Part shown: positions 1 through 14,020 of the stretch, one piece after another
Numbering within the stretch: the first letter of the stretch is position 1
How the letters are laid out: the number at the start of each line of letters is the position of its first letter
Origin: Heliocidaris tuberculata
Lineage: Eukaryota; Echinodermata; Echinoidea; Camarodonta; Echinometridae
Direction: 5' to 3'
Assembly: GCA_025618425.1 (NCBI GenBank)
Contig: CM046832.1
Location: forward strand, 61,853,108-61,917,107
Length of the DNA: 64,000 nt
Made by a program: the position numbers and the translations under genes
The notes under the pieces: model-generated
What the model was told of the DNA's origin: nothing
Seen by the model: only the letters and a program-made list of their open reading frames with translations
The model's database searches: none

Positions 1-1039
1 CGTAGAAACGTAACAAACTGTAATCTTTGATAAATTCTTCGTAATTCATATTAGCGTAAAGCCGTGTAAGACTGGCTTAAATTAGAAGAAAATCAATGCC
101 CATAATTATAAGAGAATACAACAAAGAAGGAAACAAACGTAAATATGAATAATGAATGAATCTTCAACCTATACAGCTCAATTTCTGCAAAATACATATC
201 ATAGCATGTATGGGGAATAAATTAACTTTTTCAAATATTAGATATAACAAACGAATCGCTTTAAATGACTATGTGATTAGGAAAAGGGGTGAGAAATAAA
301 TTAACAAAAGAGAGAGAGAGAAAAAAAATGATCTGTCTATATCGTATTGCACATAATCATTACAAAGTCGCACTGCTGATATTAAAAATATGATTAATTT
401 AAATATTTTTTTTATTTTAATCGTCTAAGTCATACACAAAAACATTTTTTTTAACCGTGAAACCGTCAGTATTGTACCGTTGATTACTTCCAACCCACAA
501 GTGCTCCGTTCGGAATCACGAGGTCCTCTCGGCAGAAAACACGGGGCCGTTATCTTAAAAATCAAATTTTCCCAACGAAACAATCGCATCGTGGATTACA
601 ATTTTATTTCTAACATTTCTCCCATAAATTCATATCAACATATATCATATATAATTCATAATTCTATTGTCTGATGCCTTTTTTCTTACGTTGGTGACGA
701 GAAAGTATACATATTCGTTCAATTTGGAGATACATCGTTGGAGAGAGAGAGAGAGGAGGGTCATTCGACTTTGGGAGGAGTCGAAATGCAGCGATGCTGG
801 AGAATATCGTAAATCCCGGCGACGTGTTTATTGAAGATGGCTCAAACCGTTGATGTATTACGCACGATCGGTGTCCTTTTATCAATGCATCGCTAGACTA
901 GACAACCCAAAATAAAGCTGGATGAATGTACGAGCTGATTGTTTTAACTTTGTCATTGCAAATCAAATGATGATAAATTTAGTCCATTTTGTTTATTGTT
1001 CATCTAAGAGAAGGTAGGGTATGTAAAATGTACACTACA
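1..1039. other. Upstream non-coding DNA, nothing recognised
   Basis: AT-rich sequence with short purine runs (for example around 310-325 and 740-760). The open frames here are short, lack domain signatures and show no splice-supported partner. I see no gene. Confidence 0.6.
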
Positions 1040-1430
1040 GACAAGAACTTCAAGTGAGGCATTTGTCATAAGATTCTAAATATTACAAATACAATATCAT
1101 AAATATGATATTCTGAAAGATAGAATATAAGATACTGACAGAAAATTAGAATCAAACGTTTGTCGTAAGATTCAAAAGATTTGAAATACGATTTCTAAAA
1201 GATGAAATGGAAGCTACTGACCAGAAAATTATAGAGGAACATTCCTAATAATAATGAATTGTGAATACGACTTTTCAAAAGACAAAATGCAAGAGGCTGA
1301 CCAGAAAATTAGAATGAAGCATTTTTAATAGGATTCTAAAGATTGTTAATGCGGTTGGATGAACAGTAATAAGCAAATTAGAGTAAATCATTTGTCATAA
1401 AATTTGTAGATTGTCACGAAGATTCTTAAA
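1040..1430 (+). repeat. Degenerate ~82-bp tandem repeat, about five units
   Basis: A recurring core of the form 'CATTTGTCATAAGATTCTAA', preceded by 'GACCAGAAAATTAGAAT', recurs near 1059, 1156, 1238, 1319 and 1388. The units are diverged. The middle units are spaced about 81-82 bp, and the outer ones deviate through indels. This is a minisatellite-like array rather than a microsatellite. No open reading frame spans the units, so a repeated protein domain is unlikely. Confidence 0.6.
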
Positions 1431-4400
1431 CTGCAGATAAGACCCTTTTTGTCTGAAATCGGGATAGCAATATTGATTTGAAAGAGAAATACTTGTAATA
1501 AGGATGCATTTAAGAAAATAAATTTTGCAAAAAGTAGCCTTCGACAAAAAAGAGGGAAAATCGAGAAGTAAAACTATTCAAATCTGTTCATCCATCTCCT
1601 CACACATTTTGTCAAGAATAGGGGAAATATTTTGTTTTGAGCACACAAAAAAGCAAATCATGAGATATTTTTTTTAACTTTCCGAATAAACCTATATTAA
1701 ATATGAAATACATAATTCAAATAAATAAGATGTGATGCGCTATTGAAATAATATTATGTTTAATTCTGTACCATTGATGAAAATAACTGCAAAAAGATGG
1801 GAACGCAGAAAGTGATGGATTTAATATTTAATATTATTTACACTGTTTATATCAAATCGAATCGAAGTATATCTTGCTAGTATTTTATTGTTAAATGTAT
1901 GTTAAATGTATGTATATCAAATTGCTTTCGGATTCATGACAGTTTATGATAAACTAAAATTATGCAAGAATGTTCATCACTTTAGTAAATTATGCAAATG
2001 GTTATTAAAAGAAGAAGACAGAAGTTTTCGTTTCTGTTAACAGTAAAAACTTCAACTTGTCAACCAACTCGCTAGCTGAGAACGACACTGTTGGCATCGG
2101 GTTGATCTAACGGAAATGTGGCGATCATTTGGGCCGGGTTCGCCGGCCTAAGATCTCCCTTGTCATGGGTTCTACCACGGAAATGTATTATTGGGAAGAA
2201 ATTCCCCAATTCAAGTCTCTATAAAACATCAGTCCACTACTGCTGTTTGTTTGTTTATTTGTTTACTACTGCCGTTACCAAAAAAAAAAAAACACAAAAA
2301 AGTATTTATTAAGATAGAATAAATGTATATCATATTTGTAGTACTTTTACATTTTCATTCCATACAGCATGATGTAAGCTTCCATGAATTGCTTGGGATG
2401 AAAATACTGTCAGTTTATACAATTCTTATTTTAAATGTTGCCTATTTTATCTGCTTTTTGGGGGGTGGGGCGGGGGAGAGTACAATTTGTATATACATTA
2501 ATACGTGGATAAAAAGTATTATGTTGAACCAATGTGTGCTTATGTATCTTTCACTAGAGTCAAATACTTTTCCGGTACAATTACGTGGTTTAAATTAATT
2601 TGAAAATGTATTGTGCAAGATATTTGAAGAATCAAGCGTTTTTGTTTGTTTTTCAGTTTCTCATCAGATAAGTAAGCATTACTTCAGTTTCATTGATAGT
2701 TTAAAATTGTATACATTTTGCTCATTGTTCTTTTTGTTTCAGTTGTTGTTTTCCTCCAATTCCAATTTGTGTAGACATATTTCATATATGTGCTTTTTCC
2801 TTTTCTTACTTTGCTTTTTATCTTAATTCAAATGTAATTCATGCAGGTATTGATTTTCTTCCCAAAGATTCGGCTGACTTCTATTTTTTGTTGTTGAATA
2901 TTACAAGTGACAAGTATACTGACAATATAAATACAATATATATACTTATATGATACCATTTCTAACCGAGATGCAAGTACTAAGAGTTAAGGTATGGGAA
3001 ATTCATTTTAAAAAAAGCCTTCCTCTTTCTGTTCTCCTCTCGATTAGTCTCATAGTAATTCAAGTAATACTTGAGCATGTAACTGACAACAGTGAGTAAT
3101 TTTCAAGATTATTCATTAATTACATTAAAAGCTGAGGTTCATTTCAAGTTCATCTTGACGTCAGTTTCGGACTTGAGTTGACACGGATGCTTATCACTAT
3201 GTAGGATGACACATAACATGCGTGTCAAAGACAATAGCAACCGTGAAATAAACAAAAAACAATCCCCCGTTTTGTCAACACTTGTTTATGAGGTGGCAAC
3301 GTCAATAGACCAGGCTACGGACTTACCTCGGTGGGTTAACCGCTGAATAAACAGTAGCCGGTAATGAAGACACTTCATAGAATCCACTGGAATACCTGGG
3401 AACTGTAAAACAATAGTCGTATCATTTATCAGTCAGACCAACGATATCCTTTAGGTCTGGCATGCTGATGATGAGCTGACATGGTACAAAGTGATATCCA
3501 GAATGACAAATCGAATTTTCGCTTTTTTTAAATAGAAAATAGGGTTGATTGGTGACTTGCTAGCATGAAAACAATGTTTCTTATTCAGGTATAATCGAAT
3601 GATATCATGAGATAGAAAGCCAACGGCAACCATGTATATTTAAAAAAAGAAAGATAGCAAACAATTATCTCCGCCGGCAGTGAACAATAGACCTCGACGG
3701 ATGAATTTGTTTAGCTGGAGCATTCCCGGGATTGGTTTGCTCATCCTCCTTTGTTCAAAACGTCACAAAATGGGGTCTGAGCTACAGAAATGTATCACAT
3801 TGAATACCAGAAATAACGGTTGAAAAGAAATAATAAAATTGGATTTATTAGGCGCCAATGGGTCGATAATAAAATCTGTATCATAAAAAAAATGAAAAGA
3901 ATTTTAAAGGGGGATCATGCTTCTGGCCTCGCCATCTAGGGGGCGAGGTGAATGTTTTAATCTTCGGGGGTCATACCAAACTGTACTTTTATCTGTCAAT
4001 GAGGCTTCTGGATTAGAGGGTAAACATTTTGAGGTAATTAATACCACTTCACCTGCCGGTTTCATCTATTCGCAGTATACAATCTCGCAGGTTTCATGGT
4101 TATCCTTTTTCCCCACAAATATGAAATAATAATATGAGGTTACTTTTTAGTATGTCATCAAAAATTGATTGACTCTAGAAGAGAGGAATATGTTGAGACA
4201 CTAAGTAGGAGGATGGAGGGACAGTGTGAGAAATAAACGAGCAAAGTGAGGATGGATTAGTAAATAGAAGGTAATCATGACAAAGTAATTATTGAAAAGT
4301 ATTAGTACGCTGCCGAATTGGCAGATGGGTGAAGGGGGAGGTATGGAGGGGGGGGGGGGGGGTGGAGAGGGGGGGATGGCGGTCTTAGAGGTGGCAGTCT

Positions 4401-7380
4401 TAGCGGTGGCATTCATCTTCCCATGCAGGTAAGGTGTATGGATTAGTTAATTAACGTATATCTTTACAATGTCTTTAAATAATACCATGATGAAAACAAA
4501 TGGACTAAGAGTGGATGAGTATGGTGCGGTGAAAGAAAAAAAAATAATGAAAAATAAACACAAAAAAAGGCAAAACATAAACAAACAAAGACAAAAAAAA
4601 AAAAATCTCAAACGTCATTTGACTAAAATTATTCCGATACATGCTGTGCGATACGACTGAAGGTGTACATGGTGACAGCATACATGTACATACGTTGATT
4701 GTGTAGAAAGAAAGAAAGATTTTTTAAAATTTTAATGGGAAAAAGGGAAAGAAACAACTTTCTTGCGCTCTCATGACTTGCATCCCGTATCTAATTTGAA
4801 AGTGATCCATAATTCATAATTTCAGTGCTGCAATCTCCAGACCCTGGCATTTCGCCGCCACCAACCACATGGATATCAAACCCTGATGCCCAGTGCCCCC
4901 TCCCCCTCCTCTCCCGGTGATGAATGAATCCACCGTATACGCCCACTGACTTCTACGCTCTGATTGTAATATTTAGTTCTGATCAAGAGTTAAATCAAGT
5001 ATATCAAAGAGTCAAACCAAACACTGAATCTTTAAGACTGAAAATGAATAAAACTTATATCTGCCAAAAGGATTTGGTAGAAAATACAATGTAGTTAAAT
5101 AATGAGAAAAGAAAGATAAGATCCTGTCATCCATGATTCTGTGTTGTTCTATCCAGTGAATATGTTTTTTCCCCCCTCAACTTTATGTTAATAATGATTA
5201 TATTTTGACGATCCATACAACGCTTCTACTACATATATAATTCAGGATTAATGTAAGTTTAAGTTTGCCTATTGTCGTTTAATTTTCATATGGAGAGGCC
5301 TATATGGAACCGATACAAGTCAAACGTTTAGTAGGGAAGAGGTTATGTTGTACTCTACCTCAACTTGTAACCTTTCTAAACATGCTAAATATGCGTGCAT
5401 AAATACAATGAACACTGGTCTATTTGACCACAAAAAAGACCTTCCGGTTTCCTTGGGACAACTATACAGAACAAGGTAATATATATTTATATATATTATA
5501 TATTCATACGAGATCCGGGATTAATGAATACAATCGTTGGATGCAGTAAGGTATGGAAGGAAACTGAATGGTTATTGAGGTCTACTAAAGTAGTGTATTA
5601 TGTTCAATTTGAGGTAAAAACAAGGAAAGTGTGGTAGATGTTGTGAAAAGTGTACATCCTCTACATTGGTCAAGTATCGAAGCCTCCAACTATGTTTGAA
5701 GTTCTGTTTTGTAAAGTTATCGGAGTTTCAAAATGAAAACCCGAAAAAAACGTAATAACGTCTCTCTCCATTGCCTTATAAGCGTTCTTTAGAAAACTAA
5801 AGGCGGTGGTTAAATTATGATAAAATTTTTTTTATATGTAATGTATAAATGTGAATATATTGCAAGTTTTCAAGTGAGAAAGATTATCATGTAATGTGTG
5901 GATTTATTTTGTTATTCATTTATTATTTTCGAAGCGCGCTACGAAAAAAATCATACTTTTACATAAACATTTCGTTTTAAAAGAAGTATCTAAATCGATG
6001 TTTGTGTTTGTTGTATTTCTTGCTGTCTTGAACACTTAAACATTTAACACTGAGTATGACCCGTATATTATGCAGTACTATAGATTACAAGGAAAGATTA
6101 TTTTTTCTAATAGAGGAAAGGGGTCATGTGATCTTATTCTTATCATTATCATCACCATGATCACAGCATCTGTAAACTCGTCTTACTTTGTTTTACTTCT
6201 CCATGAGTGATCCTACATAGCAGACTGTTGTTTTGTCTTTGAATATTTTTTTTGTTTTGTTCTATCTCCAACATCATCTTTTCAATAGAATAAAGACCCC
6301 TATCACCACCCCACCTCAACATATTTTAAAAGGCAATTATAAATTAATCTTCACATTAATGTTGCTAAATGTTGAAGAAAATAGTTCCAAAGTAAAAATA
6401 AAAAAAAAATGGGACCACCACTTCTTTTTAACTTGGTATTTCACTCTTATACGAATAAGCTACACACTAAGACATAACCTTTATGTGATAGACATAAAAC
6501 TCCCATTGAGGCCCGTTTGCTGGTTCGTATGCATGTCTCCGCCTTCTTGACAAAGTAGCCGGAATTCCCTTATCAAATTCAAGTGCATGATCAATACATT
6601 GCGGTGACTAATGTCTCGCTCAGCTGACCGCCATTTTGAAGAGCTCATCTTCATCCCAGCTTACGATGCTAAGATGGTTAATCATTGTATCTACCTCATT
6701 AAGAGGGCCGCTTCATTAAGGAGAGGGAAACCCCAAAATTTTAGCGCCAATACTCGAGATTCCGTGTATATTAGTCATGGGTTTCTTGGGGGTAATGTCA
6801 GCGTCGAGCAATCGTGCTTCAAGTGGAGGGGTTGCATTTGATTAAAAGTCATTAATCATTCAAAATGAGGCAAATTAGGGTAATCTAATGTCCTTGGTCC
6901 ATGTGGAATATACTAATTAATTCAAATAGTGTGCGTGATTTGTCTACGGCTTAAATATGGAGAAATATCAAACATTAAAATGCAAAATATACACTATACT
7001 TCTTGTTTGTTAAAATGAACATTTGTTTTCTATAAAATGTAATATGGTTTTACTACAATATCCCCCTCTGTATATTTGAAAAAAATGGAAAAGGATTTTT
7101 TTTTTTTTTTAAAGATAATTATATTCTTCTTTCATATTCACCCTAAGTACATTTGCTTAAATCGCTAATTCTTTGTTTATATAATTGTGTGTACGTATTT
7201 CTTCTAATTTTTCTGACGCATTTGTAATTCACTTATACCGGTATACATCCTCCATAACGAAAGGTCTTTTCACCGCCTTTCTGTTTTTCACTTTAATTTT
7301 TTCTCTACACTTTGGGTTGGACATGCCCAATTACGTTCCATTCAACAGAATACAAACAACAGAAATTATCTCTCCTAGAA
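1431..7380. other. Intergenic DNA with a few complex islands
   Basis: No gene is recognised. Most of the stretch is AT-rich with poly-A, poly-T and poly-G runs (for example 2280-2292 and 4349-4362). Three sub-regions are less repetitive and have richer base composition: about 2050-2200; 3130-3390, which includes a CRE-type TGACGTCA at 3156-3163; and 6590-6860, with a CGCCATTTTG YY1-like match near 6627. These are possible regulatory DNA but nothing in the sequence proves it. Confidence 0.45.
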
Positions 7381-7383
7381 ATC

Positions 7384-7555
7384 TCTCTCTCTCTCTCTTT
7401 CTATTTTTTAATTCATTCATTTATTTATTTTTTTATTTTTTTATTTTTTTATTATTTTTTTAATTAATTAATTAATTTATTTATTTATTAATTCATTTAT
7501 TTTTTATTTTTTATTATTATTATTATTTTTTTTTTTTTTTTGGGGGGGGAGCTTT
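7384..7555. repeat. Low-complexity CT, TTTA, poly-T and poly-G block
   Basis: A (CT)n run is followed by interspersed T5-8A units, (TTAA/TTTA)n, (TTA)n, a T run and a run of eight G. It is simple sequence. Confidence 0.8.
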
Positions 7556-7587
7556 ATTTCCCCTTTACAATGTTTATAGCACTATAA

Positions 7588-7700
7588 CAAATTCAATTCA
7601 ATTCAATTCAATTTCGGTTTATTAATATAAAATACACAGTGCAGTAGTCCAAGGACTAATAATGCAATGTTTACAGAAAATGGCCATCAGAAATAGGAAT
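7588..7700 (-). mobile_element. Probable 3' tail of a non-LTR retrotransposon
   Basis: Read on the minus strand, this ends in an AATAAA-like 'TTAATAAACC' followed by 'GAAATTGAATTGAATTGAATT'-type pentamer repeats. That arrangement of a poly(A)-like signal plus a short pentameric tail is common at the 3' ends of invertebrate CR1- and RTE-like LINEs. No reverse transcriptase coding sequence remains. The family assignment is inference, and the tail pentamer also occurs near 16803. Confidence 0.4.
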
Positions 7701-9574
7701 AATTATATACAATTAAAATTAGTAAATAATTGAAATTATTATAAAAGTACATACATCAGACTATATTCATATTGTAATAAATGATAATGATAAACAAAAT
7801 AGCGTCATGTTGCAAAGGTATTGAATAAAAGAGGTGATTTTTCAAACCAATTTTTAAAAACAAAATATGTAAATAAAATCTTAGCTGGAATATTATGTGG
7901 TAAAATTGCTTGATATGCCGTACAAGGTAAAATATCAAGTTAAGCTGAATGAATTATTTTAAGAAGCAAAGTGCAGTATTCAATTACAGAAACTATGCAT
8001 TTGTATAATATAACTATAAAAGTAAGTTCAAATATTCGACCAATTGCTAGTACCCATAATCTTATAAGAGAGTGGAAATTATCAAATTACAAATGTCAAA
8101 TTGTGATACATAAACTGAAGAAATGTATGTGTATGTACATCTGTTATGTTACTTTATTGGACAAATTTTAGATAATACTCAATTAGATATTAATGGAAAT
8201 CATTGCATTACAAATATCTCACTAAGAATATTGCACAAATGCTATTATTATTGAGTTTTCACATTAGATTGTATACTGATGTTGAGTTTAAAAAGACATA
8301 AAGATAGTATAAAATTTTGAATAACTTACATATTAAGAAACTATATGGGTCTAGGTTTTCATAAAAAAACCCTCAAAACTTAAATGATTTTGAAGGGTTT
8401 AGGCGGAATTATTATGGAAAATATTATGCTGAATCGGATGGAATCACGACAATGAGAGTAATCCGTTTACACTCTCGCATGATAACTATCGGTGGTATGA
8501 ACGGGCTGAGTGTTGAGGGACCCTGGGCAGAGGTTTCATGGTCTAAACATTAAAAAAAATATTTATTTCATCACAGAATTTTCAGTCATAAAGTTTACGG
8601 TTGAAGTCTGCCGAAATCATAAAAATGGAAAAGGTGACAAAAGCGATTTGTCAAGGTGGTCGAACATGCAGATGTGATGAGGGTAAAATATTACGATGGA
8701 CCACCCAGCCCATGAAACTTAAAGTTAGTGTGTAGACTTGAAAAATGCATTCTAGTTTCATATCTAATACTAAATGAAACATGAATATAGATGGCCTGTG
8801 AAAGTCGTTCTATTGAATATCTTGACAAATTTAACCTACGTTATGGTAATGTAACTGCATTTCGAGAAAAAAAATGACAAAGAGCAAATTTCGAATTGTG
8901 TAAAATATAATACTGATTGTTAGAACCTGCATAGTATCAATAAAATAACGAAATCTTGCTCGACATCACACTCACTGAACAGCTCAAAAGCATAACTCAA
9001 ATTGTCATGTGTTTGGTCGGGACTACGAGCTCAATTTCCTTCTATTTTCCCATTCCTCAGCTATCACAACATTTTGTGTCAGTTTTGCTTGATTCTGTGA
9101 GAATGCACATATTTTGTTAAAACTACGATACTTCTCCTTGTTTTTAGATTAGACCAGCGAAATGTAACTAAGACACAGACTCATGAAGCGGAACCTCTTT
9201 TAAAGACCATGTTCTAATGGGTTGGGTTGCAGACTCGGTATACGATATCAAATCAATATAGTTTTGCTGCGATAAGTCATACAGTATTCGTTTTTAAGCC
9301 TCGTCTAACAATGATAGTTCGTCCCGGCTACAGCCAATGCTCGAGACAGATAGCCCACAAACCGACAACCTCCTGAAAAGCAAGTCATTAGTGTCTTGGG
9401 CATTCCGACATTTCTTAGGGTAATTCTCTAGACAGACATTGAACATGTTGAAGGATTCGTCGGCTATCGGTCTCTTGTGCTGCCAGTCAAATGGGATGTA
9501 CAGCTTCATCATCATCGTATAGTGTTTCGTAACTTTGAAACAACATTCTCAATCAATATGGCTGTCATCGGTTG

Positions 9575-9577
<3 letters not shown>
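7701..9577. other. Intergenic DNA, nothing recognised
   Basis: AT-rich sequence without a supported gene. A small imperfect hairpin lies at 8367-8400 (AAACCCTCAAAA against TTTTGAAGGGTTT). The rest is unremarkable. Confidence 0.5.
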
Positions 9578-9617
<40 letters not shown>

Positions 9618-9657
9618 GTGCGTGTGTGCGTGTGTGCGTGTGTGTGTGTGTGTGTGT
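9578..9657. repeat. (GT)n microsatellite with GCGTGTGT variants
   Basis: About 80 bp of alternating GT, interrupted at regular 8-bp spacing by GC steps (TGTGTGCG repeated). Alternating purine-pyrimidine DNA of this kind can adopt Z-DNA. Confidence 0.9.
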
Positions 9658-10985
9658 TTCAAAATAGTGCCATTGTCATGAAATTTACTTTTTTTTTTCG
9701 AAATCAGTCATTTCATTGTATTTCATATGCTATGATCAATAGGTCGCATCGCACAATTTTTCTCAATAGCTGTTAGCAGAATTAATTCGATTGTTTTTAT
9801 ATTTCGTGCAATTAAAGGTATTGAAATTACATCATTCCCCTTAAATAAATGATGTATGTTTGATATCTATTATAATTCAACCGAATACAAGCTTGATTTT
9901 TCCTGTTTACGGCAGGCATGCATGGAAATTAAGGACGTAGTTGAAAAGCTTACCTTCAAACGCAACACATTATTATCTGTCCTGTATTTCTTTAAAAATA
10001 TACTCGGGATCCTCCTAAAAAAAACTCAAGAAAAACATGACACCGTGCTGTTATCCCCAACTGGAATTTTTTTTGACTTCGGCACCTATTGAATAATCCG
10101 ATTGAAGCGAATTTAGAAATCTGCACTGCAACATGTAAAGAGATTTTTGTTACTGATTTTGCTGACTATAAGAGGAAGAATTAATGGTCGAAAAGTTTGG
10201 ATTTTATTGCCTTTTTGAGGGACATTTGAAACTGCAGTGGAAATGAGCAATAACTTTGTTGTTAAATTGCCACATAAAACGGTTAATTCAGTATAAAAAG
10301 GCAGCCCTATATACATGTGATAAAAATTTGAAGAGGAAATGTATAAACATATTGTAAATTGAAATCTATATAAATATTGTTTTGTCTATTACACAATCCC
10401 AATTTAATTTCTATATCAACGTAATGGAGTCACAAACGAGATACTTGCGATCATGTTTAATGTACAATATTTATATTTTCATCCTGTTATTGAATATAAC
10501 GCAAACGATTGGGACTAGGGTTTAAGGTTAAGCGACATCCTACAAGTTACACCTCCCGTCACTGAATACCCCCTCCCCCTCAACCCTTTCCGAATTGTAT
10601 TTTCGATCCCCCAAATAAACTACAAGAGTGTGAAAATAGGCGTGATTTAGATGCACAGGCATGAACAAAGATAAATTATTGTGTTTGACTTGTAGGGACA
10701 GCTTTCTATGACGCCATATTTTCATGAAAGAAAACACCCCAAAGTAATTATCGATGTTTGTTCGATCATAATGATTAATTTCTTGCGGACATATGCAGTT
10801 CACGATGTGTCAAATTGGTTGACTGCGCTTGTATCGAGCAGGCGGGGCCTAGATTGAAATCAGTATATCTCCGGACTATTCAAATCCTTCATTTACATTC
10901 CAAACCCAACAAAAGTCCGACTCATCCTTCTCAATAGCGTCCCCTATGTCCCCCATTTTAGACCCCCACCGCGTACTATACTCAG
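9658..10985. other. Intergenic DNA, nothing recognised
   Basis: Open frames of 67-99 codons here have no domain signature. Base composition is AT-rich apart from a short C-rich patch at 10550-10590. Confidence 0.5.
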
Positions 10986-11300
10986 CAACGCACTCAGACG
11001 AACATAAAATCGACCAACTGTAAAAAGACAAGCGGCATCGCCTCTGTGTTTCCTTATACGGTCAAAAAGTTATTGGCACTGGCCGCAGGTTCAGCCAATC
11101 AGAGCTCAGCGCGGTGAAGATCAAAGGCTTCTCGCCGAGCGGTTGTTACAATTCGGGGAGCATCGTAAAGTCAGTTTTACGAGTGCAGACGGCGCACGCA
11201 CTTGTCAAAGTTGAGACTCTCGTCAAAACTTACCTAGACTGCGGTCGACAGCCGTGAATAGAAGCAGAATATATTTCCTGGACAAAAATACCGGCCGTTT
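10986..11300. promoter_or_regulatory. CpG-richer island with CCAAT box; possible promoter
   Basis: The island is clearly richer in G, C and CpG than its surroundings. It contains a CCAATCA match at 11095-11101 on the plus strand and several CG-rich words (GCGCGG, GCCGAGCGG). On the minus strand the sequence CTAG followed by GTAAG resembles a splice donor near 11230-11240, so a non-coding first exon running leftward is conceivable. No coding exon was found on either side. It could equally be an enhancer of the downstream Hox gene. Confidence 0.3.
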
Positions 11301-13370
11301 TTCATAAAATAACAACCGCAATTATGTAGGCCTACGTCAAATTCTGCAAAAGGACTATTGCTAATGGCTAACACCAAAACGTTTCACCTAACTTTTGAAA
11401 AACCAGTAAACAAAATGATATAGGCCTGATAATTATTTTTGACTTTCACCCTACGAAACGTTTTAACTTTAAAGATTACACATTTTTGGTTCAGCTATGA
11501 TATGGAGTAATATGAGTAGGTTGTCCTACTAATATTTAAGGAGGCTACAAAATCCAAGGAAAATCAAGAATAAACATGAAAACTTATAGTATTGTTCACG
11601 ATTAAAAAAAAAAAAAAAAATTAAAAAGCATACCATGCCCATTCAGCCTTCTATAGGTAGTAACACTGGGCAAGTTGGGTCTTTCTTTTATTCTTCTATG
11701 TAAAGCCTTCAAAGATTGACTTTACGACCAAAGAAAGCATTATGTAATTTGTATTTGGCATCATGATAGTAATTCAACATCTGCACTCTTTATCTGACCG
11801 TTGAGATACCTCGTAAATTATACATACAAATTCCATTACATTTATAAAATGTCATGACATGACATTGAAAGGTACGTAATTGAATGTCTTTTAAAAGTTC
11901 TGTTCATACCCCCCCCCCCCCGCAAAAAAAAAAAGTAATAAGAAAATTTGGATGTCTGAATACTTTAAATAGGCCTAACTAATTTTAAACAGAATGCACT
12001 TCATAGCGATCGAATGATAGCTGAACAAGTGCTGGCCATGAAAGTTGATATATCCGTACTGATACGAAATTACCATACATATATTTAGCCCCATAGGTGC
12101 ATATTGGAGTTTTACCATTTTATTTCAATTTTTAGGGGAGAACGCTTGGCTGTTTTAAACAATCCAGTACATTTCGCGATTCCTATTCCTATTACATGAA
12201 AATATGTAGACAAGTTTTATTAAAATTCATAAAGTTTAATAGTGACCTTAATAATCTAAGAAAATGTGATGAGATCGGGACTACATAAATACTACCATAC
12301 AAACATAATTACCCCGTTATGTGAACATTTGCGTCGTGTGTCCATTTTTAGTGTCAGATATTTCCTTGTTTCAATGTTCTTTTCATACGAGGTTTCAAGC
12401 AAATCCCATCAATTTTAGGACATCTAAAAGTATATTTATTTGATTTATTTTTTCCGTTTCAGAATAATCATACATGAAACATATTGATTCAATGCTTAGA
12501 CATAAAACAATTTAATAATTTTCTATACATCAAACGAACAATGCAAACAATTATAAGGGTATTAAGAAGAGTACAAAAATAATTTACACAAACGGATCAT
12601 TATTGACGGAACATAATATGAAACGCAGGGACATGTTAAGAAAGCAATGCTTGTATGGTGCATGCCCCAAAATACTTAGTATTTAAGATTCTTTTCACTT
12701 TAATATCTAATCTATTTTAATTACTTTTACAATATGCGGTGTTATTTATTTGTATGAAATAATGATGTTGATCCAATACTATTTCTTATGAGAAAAGAAA
12801 AGACCACCATGACTATGAATATATTCGTGTATCACTCACTTTTAAACAAGAATGTCTGTAGTTTGTAAGAAAACGATGGATGTGTTCTGATTTGACATTT
12901 GCACCGTTACATTATAGTGACGACGCAGTAAAAATGGAGCGGATTTCCTCTTGTTCTATACCTCTTGTTTATTCTATTTTAGTGACCTTGTGATAATGCA
13001 GGTAGATGCAAAGAGAAGCCGCCTCGTGATATTTACCCGTTATCTCGAGTTTTACGACATTTTGTCTCATGTTGTTCATTGCATGGTTTCGACGTGTTTC
13101 ATAATGTATACTTGTAACGTGAACGCCATTTATCTTCAAGTCATACTGACATCCTGATATCCAACTCATTTTTAGCATAGCATTCTATTTTGGCATACAT
13201 TACTTTAAATAAATCCCATTGATTTATCCTCTGGTTTGTTTTCTTACTTATATATTCTTTGAAAAATATCCCTCTTCTACATTTGTCTCATTCTCGTTAT
13301 CATTTTGATAAAAAAGTTTTCATTGAATGTATAATAAATAAATGCAAAAAAAAAAGGGGGATTGAATCAT
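11301..13370. other. Intergenic DNA, nothing recognised
   Basis: AT-rich sequence with a poly-A run at 11604-11621 and a poly-C/poly-A pair at 11910-11933. Overlapping short open frames at 12951-13178 on opposite strands have no recognisable product. Confidence 0.5.
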
Positions 13371-13439
13371 AAATGTGAGGCGAAGGCTTGCCATTATTGC
13401 AATACTGCACTTATCTTATTTTGACTGGCGCCATCTTGT

Positions 13440-14020
13440 GTCGTTAAATAAAAATTGTGAAAGTGCATCAGGAACAAATCACTCTCCATATCCACACCCC
13501 CTCACCCAACTCGCATCATCCTTGTTTACCCCCCTTAAGCCTTCTTTCTGTCTCTTTATCTTTCAGTTGACCTCATTCATCCCACCCGTTTTTTTTTTCC
13601 TTCTAAATTATGTTCTTGTTCTCCTCTCCGTTCTTCTTCCATTACTCTCCACCCCCTCTCCCCCCCCCCTCTCTCTCTCTCTCTCTCCCAGTCCCTCTTT
13701 CTTTCACTCCTTCTCTCTTTTTCGGATGTATTTTCCTGCTTACATAGACACTCATGAAAGGTCACCTACTGAACCCCGAATACAAGTTCGACTGGAGAGA
13801 GAGACTGAGAGAGGGGAAGGGGTTCATTAAAAAAAAAAAATAAATAAAATCAAATCTCCATCCAAGTTCTGAAAGGAAATTCTGGTTTTGTCAGGGGGCG
13901 TTTTAAGCGTTTCCTTCTCGCCACCCTACTTCCCGACTCCCCTGGCCCTGTTTTGTTTCTCATATAGACCCCTCCCCCCCCCCCCCCCCCCCCCCCCACG
14001 GTTAGATTTTCCATCTCCCT
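13440..14020. repeat. Pyrimidine-rich low-complexity region with a long poly-C
   Basis: Contains C/T-rich stretches and a (CT)n run at about 13660-13690, a poly-A at about 13828-13840, and a poly-C tract of more than 20 residues at about 13973-13997. Apparent open frames across it are low-complexity artefacts. Confidence 0.75.

Noticed and set aside
6611..6841. 76-codon frame in a complex island
   Set aside because: No family resemblance or gene structure; the island may be regulatory.
8367..8400. Hairpin followed by a T-containing run, like a bacterial terminator
   Set aside because: The genome is animal, with no adjacent gene; the imperfect AT-rich stem is expected by chance.
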